DNA from: Favolaschia claudopus
Lineage: Eukaryota; Basidiomycota; Agaricomycetes; Agaricales; Mycenaceae
Length of the DNA stretch: 64,000 nt
Assembly (NCBI GenBank): GCA_037176885.1
Contig: JAWWNJ010000111.1
Coordinates: forward strand, 372,001-436,000
Reading direction: 5' to 3'
Of this stretch, positions 56,274-64,000 are shown piece after piece (the first letter of the stretch is position 1; each line of letters starts with the position of its first letter). The notes beneath the pieces are model-generated. The model saw nothing but the letters and a program-made list of their open reading frames with translations. It ran no database searches and was not told where the DNA came from. Both the position numbers and the translations under genes were made by a program.

Positions 56274-57194
56274 TGGTTAATTATGAGCACGCGACGCGTC
56301 ACCGAAATGCTGAAAGAACACCTACGAGAGGGCATGGGATGCCACGGACGTCTGACGGTGGGCAAAAGAAGGCAGACGCGTCGAGTCACGCCTGTGACTT
56401 GACGCGTTAGGTGACCCGACGTGTCAATCACTAATACTTATTCACTATTTGGCATAGTCTCACCAAGTCAGACTCTACAAGATTTATGATAGTCGATAAA
56501 TCTATTATATAGAGTCTGAACTTGATGGCGCCTGTCATCCAAGACCTCGGATTCTGTGACACACGTGCCAGTTCACACGGTCGGATAAGGAAATGACACG
56601 TCGTTCGGAAAACTTGGCGGTCCAACTTGAGCCCAATATGGAGCTTGTTGGCTGCATAAAGGGCTTGGAACCCCACATTTACACTTGCCGGGGCTAATAT
56701 TTACCACTGTGAAGCATCTGGGACTTTGGGCGGGGTCGTAACCAGTACGTATGCCGAAGATACTGTACTTATTCCATGAACACAATATTGCTTGATGATT
56801 ATGGTCCTAAAGCGTAAAATAGCACTGAATTATGTCTATCTATGGGCTGGGCAGTCTTTCAATACTTCTCTAGGCTTGCGAAGCCTTCACAGTGGGTCGT
56901 CGCTGCGTACCACAGCACCGACGCGCATACGTGTCATGCCCCATTGGGGCGTGGGGAAATGCACATGATGTTACAGCCGTGACAAAACCGAGGTCCGGGT
57001 CGAACCCCGCCAACAATTTCAGACTATATTTGGCAGCATTGCTATCTATTCAAGGTGCTGGAGGCAATATCAATATTCACACTATGTATCTACTAGGTAG
57101 GATTCAAGAGAGAGCGTGGTCAGTGTCGTCGAAGGCACCGGGCGCTTGCCGGGCGCTCAAACTCAAAATCGACTTGAAATCGACTAAGTTCTCG
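56274..57194. other. No recognised gene
   Basis: GC-rich ACGCGTCA/TGACGCGT words at about 56290-56420 form short inverted pairs. An AGACTCTA/TAGAGTCT pair occurs at about 56470-56520. No motif-bearing frame. Confidence 0.4.
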
Positions 57195-57300
57195 TTGCCA
57201 TAGCTGATTGACAGCGTGTCATCATCTTTGATGCGGAAGATCCGAGGATCACGTGGGGGCACAGGTGTTGGGGGGATAGCGTTTAGTGAAACTCGGTTCC
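57195..57300 (-). repeat. Paralogous empty site for the MITE at 53005-53423
   Basis: The complement matches 52975-53004 joined directly to 53432-53505 (GCTATCCC once, then CCCAACACCTGTGCCCCC and GTGATCCTCGGATCTTCC). Confidence 0.9.
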
Positions 57301-57350
57301 GAAAATGCTTCCGCTGAAACCTTGCTTCAACCTCATGCCCGATGGATGTA

Positions 57351-57518
57351 GTCTCGTGACCAGACTCTTATGCCATCCCAAAGGGAACCAAGTCCACATA
57401 CTGTGGGAAAACACCATCAATTTTGATAAGGCCATGGTACGGTTATGTGGCCGCTGATTGTTCCAGACTCTTATGACAGGGTTCCCTTTGGGATGGCATA
57501 AGAGTCTGGTCACGAGAC
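57351..57518. mobile_element. MITE with perfect 41-bp inverted arms, TA-flanked
   Basis: Arms 57348-57388 and 57481-57521 (core GACCAGACTCTTATGCC) are perfect complements, indicating recent origin. TA at 57349-57350 and 57519-57520 would give a 168-bp element. Related short sequence at 11205-11262. Confidence 0.8.
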
Positions 57519-57689
57519 TACGATGGATGGATAGATACTGCCTACCTATATACTTTGTGTTGCTCAATGAATGCTTGCTCCTCTCTTCCCCCTTTGCCTA
57601 TGCTTTGAGACAACTTTGAGATGTCCTTGTATCCGTGGTTGGACTTTAAATTTTGCATTTTCAATCCCAGTCTCTGCAAAGGATCCAAA

Positions 57690-58200
57690 CTTTGTTCCTC
57701 TAGCTCCAACTTCTCTCCAGCGAATGCAGAGCAGATGGAAACCAGCGAGTCAGAGTTGTTGTCATGGACGAAAAGTCAATGATAGGCAGAACTCAGTTTG
57801 GGAAGTTTGACCGACGTCTTCGCCAGATATATCCAGCAATGTCACACGAGACACTTGGAGCAATGGCCACAATTGGAGATTTTCTACAGCTCCCTCCAGT
57901 TTGTGATAGTGCCCTCTTCTCTACCAAGGAAAGCCCAGGACCACGGGGACAACTTGCAACAGAAGGTCGCAAGGCCTATGAGAGTTTCGACCAATCTCCG
58001 ACTTTGACTGAAATCTTTCGCCAGCAAGGAGATACACCAGAGCAAATTGCATTCAGAGATGCACTCATGCGGCTGCGAACTTATGAAACAACTGCAGCAG
58101 ATCATACAATGTACTCCACTCGCTTTCTAGTCTCTTCAAGACAGACGCTATATCGATTTGCTCGTACCTCGCAAGATATAGTCTGTTACTAACCGCGCCA
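57690..58200 (+). pseudogene. PIF1-like helicase fragment
   Basis: The plus strand encodes VVVMDEKSMIGRTQFGKFD, RRLRQIYPAMSHETLGAMAT, then IGDFLQLPPVCDSALFSTKE and SPTLTEIFRQQGDTPEQIAF. The M-D-E-K-S-M-(I/V)-G (Walker B) and G-D-F-x-Q-L-P-P-V motifs are characteristic of PIF1-type superfamily 1 helicases, as found alone or in Helitrons. No Walker A motif was found upstream and the frame ends in unrelated sequence after FRDALMRLRTYE, so it is a fragment. Confidence 0.7.
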
Positions 58201-58282
58201 TGATAACCGGCGTCTCGATCTATCACTGATTGATGGCTATGCTCAACCAAACAACGCGCTCATTTCCTCCAAATTGACGCGA

Positions 58283-58444
58283 CTTGGAGGCATAAGCTAT
58301 CTGAGCAAGCGGTGGCAAGGCTGGTTTGCGACATTGAGACAATCTTTGCATGATTTTCAAGTTCTTGGAGGCATAAGCTATCTGAGCAAGCGGTGGCAAG
58401 GCTGGTTTGCGACATTGAGACAATCTTTGCATGATTTTCAAGTT
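58283..58444 (+). repeat. 81-bp tandem duplication, two copies
   Basis: Copies 58283-58363 and 58364-58444 are identical by eye (start CTTGGAGGCATAAGC). The length is a multiple of three, so an open frame on either strand is preserved and shows a 27-residue repeat; no family recognised. Confidence 0.95.
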
Positions 58445-59332
58445 CTTCGTGCTCAAATCTTTCCACACCGGACATCCGTCCAAATACGGTAATTTCTCGT
58501 TTTCAGCTCGAATCCGACGACTGTGGGGAGAATCTGGTGGTGGAGGGGTGGTAGGCACTAGCTTCAGCCAAACAGTCCACTCACTGGTGTCATGTCGCGT
58601 GCGGAGGCTTCGAAGTCGCGTCAAGGCGCGGTTGCCATTACGTCCCAAAATGGATGCTTATATAATAACGCAGGACGCCGCTTCGAAGGCGTGGTAACTA
58701 TCAGACTACTCGCTTTCGGCACAATCTGTCTTCTGCAGTATTGCATTTACTTCCAATTGTCAAAAAATCTGGTATCTGCCAGGCAGCGATCCAAAAAAAA
58801 TCAACATAATGCCTGTCCGGGCCGTCCGGCCAGCTGACAACCGTTGTCCCGGGCCCCCGACGGCTCGGCAACAGCTTTGCATCTCAGTGTTGGGGTGGAG
58901 ATTCTTCCTTAGAAATGCACTATAATGCATTGAAGCAGCATGAGAGGAGGATATGTCCTCATTTGAGCTGTTTTTGGGGCACTTCGTTGAAAATTTTGCA
59001 ACCCAAAATATATTTGAATATATTCAAAATATATTCGTATTCAACCCTATGACTATGAGTACAATATACTACGAATATGATACGGTCCTGGGAGGCAAAT
59101 ACAATACGGATATGAATACGATACGCCAAAAGGCATATTATATTCGTATTTGGCCAGCGCTATGCACAACAGGTTCAATAGTGAACACTGATTAAACACA
59201 GGATCCGATTGCGGAATAATCCCGAGGTTTGAAGGCTTCATTAATTAAAGCATCTACTCAGGCTTGAGAGCTTTGAGTGTTGCTGGAGTTGTCAGAAAAA
59301 TTGTAACGGACAAACTTGAAGATCACATAATA
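58445..59332. other. No recognised gene
   Basis: AT-rich ATATTC-type words at about 59000-59150. A minus-strand frame at about 58445-58648 has no motif. Confidence 0.35.
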
Positions 59333-59527
59333 GAGGGTTTGCGAAGAGCCATTGGAGCCATTGAATGGCTACCGATTTCCGCATTAGGAAAGTTTGATGG
59401 GCTACACTTGCATGTCGAAGTCAAGAAGAGCTACTTGGGATGAAATTTGGATGCTCAGACCGTGCGTAGCTACTGCCAGTACGCCGGAATCTGGACACTT
59501 GCGTAGCCATTAGCCATTCAATGGCTA
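59333..59527. mobile_element. MITE, GAGGGTTTGCG family, copy d, right tip missing
   Basis: Left tip GAGGGTTTGCGAAGAGCCAT after TA (59331-59332). The right side matches copy c up to TAGCCATTCAATGGCT but lacks the terminal CGCAAACTC. Confidence 0.75.
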
Positions 59528-61883
59528 TGAAAACTGTGGCTGATTGACTGGCTCACAGGGAGACAAGATATGGTTCTCGAACTCGGTACCGCGCAGCGAC
59601 ACTGCAATATTCCAATTGTACAGATGCCTATACAACAAGGGACGGATGAGCAGGAGAATGAAATAACAGATGATGAACACACCAAATTGACTCTTCATCT
59701 CAGCTTTGTCGCAACGTGCTCGCAGTAAAACCAGATAGCCAATTGAATGCATTGGGCAGATTGTTGAGAGCGTAGAGCCAGAGTGCCGATGATAAACACT
59801 GCGTTGAGGAAGTCCTGAACTAAAATTGGTGCAGACTCAATAATCAACAGGAAACAACAAGGCTCAGAGAGCATTGCTTTGCAGACAATTATTACCTGTC
59901 GTGTGAACATCGTTGTAGATTTGCGGCGCGCTCCCAATGACTTGTGCAACGTACATGTGAAGTTGTCACTTGAGTTCGAGGGCCCGAAATGCCCGCCAAG
60001 AGCGGAAAGTCTTCGCCTCGGAGCTGCATTGAAAACAGCTGATTTCATGGACTGACGGATATTTTGGTATCAGACATGTAGAAGGTAAATCTAGATCCAC
60101 TAACTTGCACAGGTTGGTATAGAGAACACATTGATGCCGCACGGGCGGGACACAGAACAAGATACACAACTGAAGCCAACTTGACTTGGTTGCGATCATT
60201 TCCGGTTCCAGGTTGTTCTTGCGGCGCTGTGATTGTGAGCCTTGGGAAGCGTCAGAACCAGGCATATTGAGTCAAGCCCTTTTCAGCAACCAGTTTGAAT
60301 GGGAACCTCAACGAAAAATCCAGCCGCGAGCCTAGATTGCCAATTTTGACATTCGGGTGAATTGAGGAAGTTGATGGGAACGTGAGCAGAGTAGTGTCTA
60401 TAGAGAAATATCAAACACTTTGGTGCCCTTAATCGACTAGAAAATTGCACGAGCCTGACGAAAAGAACGGAAAGTTGTCGAAAAGAAAGTCGAACCAACC
60501 AACACGTGAAGCCGTCGTGATTGATCCATATTTCAAACTCCGGTCAGTATCTGAACAGCTGATGTGAGTGGATTGGTCAACAACCAGACCAGGTAAATGG
60601 CCCTAGATATTTGGGAGGTCTTGTATACTATGAAAGACATTCCTCCCTTTATCTCAGACTTTCTGACCCTAAAACGGGTATCTTTGGGCTTTACTTCAGT
60701 ATCTGGCCAAGAGACGGCAAGCCGTAACGTTGGGAGCCTAGCCGTGACAGCAGCGCAAAAAGCCGATGTCGGCCGAAAATGGAGATCCCCGAGATCCCCG
60801 AATCTCCCTCAATCTCCCGTAATATTTTCGTTTCTTTATTTTCTTTATCTTTTTATTTTTGTCCACCACCATCAGTATCGGGCCGTTTTTGTCAACTGCA
60901 CCTTTTTATACCTCTCAATAGAAAAGTCAACATATATTAGGCAAGGACTGAGGTCAATGAGAGGAAGTATAAAAAAGCAAGAATAAAATGAGATCAAAAG
61001 GGCTCAAAAAGGACGCCCTGAGCGGAGCGTTCACACATTCCTTTTTGCGGCTCCTTTTTCACACCAATCTTTTTTTTTCAGTTTTGGCCAGAATTGCCCA
61101 ATTCACTGGGTTTTTTTGGTAGGTCTTCTATTTTTAACTATTCAAATTGAAAAGAAAAGAAAAGAAAAGAAAAGAAAAGAAAAAAACCCGCCCCCCGACA
61201 CCTCTCTTGATGGCTGTAATAGTGTAACATTATAGGTCAGGGGAAAGAACAAAATACACAACCTGTATTTTGGAGGGGAAAAATACACTGCTACACAAGG
61301 TTCGGGAAAAAATACACAGCTCTTTGGTATATACTTACCACAATGTAGCCACATCAAAGATCATCAGTTGGCATTTGATCCGAATTACGGAGAGCCCTAT
61401 TTTGCGACGCTATATCAAGCCCATTGCGTTCATGGTTTCGGAATCTAAACTTTAGAGTAAAAATGTGTTTCAAGTGGCTGGAGCTGGCTGACTTCCTTCA
61501 AGGGCTCAATCAATTACATTATTTAGACTGCTATATATAGTTTCTTGAAAGCCTCGTTTGGTTAGTATTTTGTGGAACAATGAACCCTACATGAAGGCAG
61601 AGAAAATCATATATATATACCGTCTGTTTTCGGCCTGGACCACTGTCGAGCAAAGCAAGAGGCAGTTTTCAGCCTCAGATGAACTGGGCTGATGAGTCAT
61701 CAGAAGGCATAGTCATCAGTGATGACTATGCCTTTGATCCTTTGTTGAGATCAGTTGATGGTCAGTTCAGTGTTATGGCGGTCAGTCTGCACTTTTGAAA
61801 AAACAGGGGTATAATCTGTGTTTTGGCATATAATGTATGTGCACTCTTAAAAAAAACAGGGATATAATGTGTGGTTTGGCATA
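59528..61883. other. No recognised gene; (GAAAA)n at 61149-61186
   Basis: Minus-strand frames at about 59695-60048 and 59966-60265 are open but carry no motif I can name; the hydrophobic stretches could be chance. The plus strand has an AAAAG microsatellite at 61149-61186. Confidence 0.35.
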
Positions 61884-62049
61884 CAGTCGAAGCTGTCATA
61901 ACCCATAGCTCCCATAACCCATAATCTCCCTTAACCCATACATTTTTGGGGGTTTTTGACCGGTTTTTGGCTGGGATAACCCATAAATCTATCATATCCC
62001 ATAGCTTTTTGGACCTACCGAGGGCTATGGGTTATGACAGCTTCGACTG
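61884..62049. mobile_element. MITE, CAGTC/TAACCCATA family, 166 bp
   Basis: TIRs of about 27 bp start CAGTCGAAGCTGTCATAACC and are perfect complements by eye, flanked by TA (61882-61883, 62050-62051). Interior has ATAACCCATA repeated several times. Confidence 0.9.
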
Positions 62050-62143
62050 TATATATATAATGTAGGGAAAGTAGAGCTTATTAGCAGCGACCAAACATAT
62101 TTCAGAGCCCCGAAATTTAGATTGAACCTGTAATTCACCTTCT

Positions 62144-64000
62144 TTAATCAAGCGAAAAATTGTGCACGCGGTGGGGCCGTTTCCTCACGTCCTCGTCCCG
62201 CTGGTGTGGAGAAGTGTGCTTTTGACTGCGACGCTCCAAGTCGAATGCGGCCTCGACTTCCTCTTTGATCTGAATAAAATGGTGAACGTTCGGGGAGATT
62301 GTTTTACGGTAGAAAGGGTCGTCGAATTCTCCGCCATGTCGTCGTATCATTTCCTTGAGCCATTTAATGTAGTGCTCTTGGTGAAGATCGCCAGGAATCC
62401 AATGCCCCAATTCTCCTTTGATGTTGAGTAGCCAATTGTTCAAGATGGCGTTGCGAAGATCCTTCGAGGCTTCGTAGCGCAGCATGCAGTAAACTTCGAG
62501 AAGATAGTTCACGTAGTTGTGGTGGGACGACCCCGCAAATTTGAATATCCATATCTGTGTAAGAATGAGTTTGTTTCAGGTATCAGGGAACGCACGAACC
62601 TTCATGATCTCCCAAACTCTACCGATATCTCCCTCCGGCACTGCATGAGCAAATTCAATCCACCATCCAAAATCCTGCATAAAAATTTGACTATTCCGAA
62701 GCACGCGATCGCCCGTGAATCCCGATTTCTCTTTGTGTACTTTCGGCGCGTCGTCGTCTGACTCTTTGAGGGGGACAGTGCGAGCTCGAGGTGTCGCTGG
62801 CTCGGTATCGATTTCAACAAGACCAGGCATTTCCTCGTCGTCTGCGTTGGTGTCCGTTGGATGGGTAATCGAAGGTGGTGGGGGAGCTGATGTGTCTGTG
62901 GGGGCCGTCCAGCTTCGTCCGACTGGGATCTGGTTCACGCGCTCCGGATCCGTCGTCTCTTCCTCTGAGAGAGACGCGTTGATCGCACCCTGCGATGCAT
63001 AACGGTCCGCAAGTGTCTCGGCGTGACGAATGAGAGTCGGGAGATCAGGAAGGGTTTTACGGGCTGCGAGATCATCTAGATATTTTTGAAGATCGTCAAC
63101 ACCGAAAAAGATTCTGCCATGAAGTTGAGTATAATGAAATAAGTAAGATTGACGCTCAACTCACCTCCAGCAATCCAAAACATGCGCTGTCCAGATCAGC
63201 GTAAAATTGCGGACAGTTGGATAATAATCACAACTTTTGACGTTCGATGGGCGCTTGAAACCGGCTACATTCGAGCATCGGGACAAAGACGAGGGATCCC
63301 TGGAAGTCGCTGGACCATAATGGTTCGCTGCAGTGGAGTTCAAGTCGGTCGCGCCAGTGTGCCAGATTTCGGGTGTCGAGATCTTGTTTTTGAAGTTGTA
63401 AAGGGGAGCCATGTAGGTCGAAAGATTATGTAGATTTGCGAAGGAGGCACCGTCACCTCGTATCCAATGCAGCTGCTTCCCAGCTTCGTGTGTCTTGATT
63501 CCAATCTGCTGATCGAAGTCTTCCACCGCGCGCGCCATGCCCTGAAGCTCTGTAGAATGTTCGGAATTGGTCCCGAGCGGTTGACATCTCGTCTTACGCC
63601 CCTCTCGCATGCGATGAAGGGCAACGGGAGCTGTACGGAACATCTTGTTGATGCCGTCCAGCAAAGGTTCGAAGCCGGTATAAAACTCGACCAACACACG
63701 AGTCCAATGAAGGGGAATTACTCTGCGAATATGCGGCCACTGGATGTCGTCAAAAAGGCTGTCGGTCGTAAGGTCCATCCGTTCTTTCTTCGCGACGTTG
63801 TCGTAGTATGGTTTAGCGTCAAAAGCTCCAGGAGCAACATCATCCGCCCAAACATATGTCCCGGCCGTTCCAACCTTTAGCTGACTCTGCCGACCGATTC
63901 CCTGCTCCCATACGTCCGCATACTCCTGACAGTTATCAAGAATCATGAACCCCTCTGTAACTTCCCTCTCCTCAGCATCAGCGACCGTCGTGCGAAGCAC
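62144..64000 (-). CDS. DUF6589-domain protein, C-terminal part, apparently intact; 5' end outside window
   Basis: The exon at the edge (63165-64000) reads GFMILDNCQEYADVWEQGIG, KVGTAGTYVWADDVAPGAFD, WPHIRRVIPLHWTRVLVEF and KLGSS-side GKQLHWIRGDGASFANLHNL to FTLIWTAHVLDCWR. The next exon (about 62600-63112) carries FGVDDLQKYLDDLAARKTL, a Pro/Thr linker and DFGWWIEFAHAVPEGDIGRV. The last exon gives FAGSSHHNYVNYLLEVYCML, AILNNWLLNIKGELGHWIPG, DLHQEHYIKWLKEMIRRHGG and EFDDPFYRKTISPNVHHFI, ending at 62144. The L-N-N-W-L-x-N ... G-D-L-x-Q-E-H-x-x-x-W pattern and F-D-x-x-F-x-R are DUF6589 hallmarks. Introns are short and keep frame. Function unknown; the family is repeated and dispersed like a mobile-element protein. 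The two other loci here (8377-9385, 43305-44444) hold only N-terminal parts. Confidence 0.8.

Noticed and set aside
59695..60265. Two minus-strand open frames with hydrophobic stretches
   Set aside because: A splice junction can be imagined but no known motif or consistent membrane topology supports a gene.
1..64000. CRISPR arrays, bacterial operons, rRNA genes, LTR pairs
   Set aside because: No regularly spaced direct repeats, no rRNA-like sequence, and no long direct terminal repeats with reverse transcriptase motifs were seen by eye.

Overview
The window looks like a transposon-rich stretch of a filamentous basidiomycete genome (Agaricomycetes). The evidence is short spliced introns of about 45-60 nt with GT..AG ends, moderate GC, and a transposase repertoire (Plavaka/KDZ, Tnp2-like CACTA, HARBI1-like, Tc1/mariner DDE_3, pogo/CENP-B, MULE, Crypton-type tyrosine recombinase, DUF6589 proteins) that is typical of mushroom genomes. 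There is no bacterial gene organisation, no rRNA and no CRISPR. All family names come from motifs read by eye; no database search was run.

Layout. 0-7 kb: a broken HARBI1-like transposase cut by a TA-flanked MITE, a nearly intact Tc1/mariner transposase, and a long multi-exon minus-strand gene joining a Plavaka-type transposase front to an acidic/basic linker and a SAM-like tail. 7-13 kb: fragments of DUF6589 and RecQ-like helicase genes abutting head to head, a 0.7-kb inverted-repeat element with a nested MITE, a foldback made of two inverted 190-bp units, a hAT-type MITE with a clean 8-bp target duplication, and a pogo remnant. 13-26 kb: almost gene-free, filled with small inverted-repeat elements. 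26-28 kb: a fragment resembling the C-terminal half of the COMPASS subunit Spp1/CFP1, then a 727-bp non-autonomous element.

29.6-32.2 kb is the only stretch resembling host genes: a divergent pair of an unrecognised spliced gene (-) and an apparently intact WD40-type gene with a C-terminal membrane segment (+). 32.3-38 kb holds a long, apparently intact Tnp2-like CACTA transposase with palindromic upstream repeats, and a convergent T5orf172-domain gene. 38-43 kb is a gene-free, purine-skewed block interrupted by two mobile elements. 43-50.5 kb: an N-terminal DUF6589 gene half, a KDZ cysteine-cluster fragment, a DUF6593 pseudogene and a nearly intact Crypton-type tyrosine recombinase whose 3' end is also present as an inverted copy. 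53.5-56.3 kb: a MULE transposase interrupted by a MITE that itself carries another MITE. 57.7 kb: a PIF1-like helicase fragment. 62.1 kb to the right edge: the 3' part of an apparently intact DUF6589 gene.

The dominant biology is repeated nested insertion. Several insertions can be dated relative to each other because an uninterrupted paralogous copy of the target, or a clean 8-bp target duplication, lies in the same window. Few autonomous elements look intact: the CACTA transposase, possibly the Plavaka chimera, and the right-edge DUF6589 gene.
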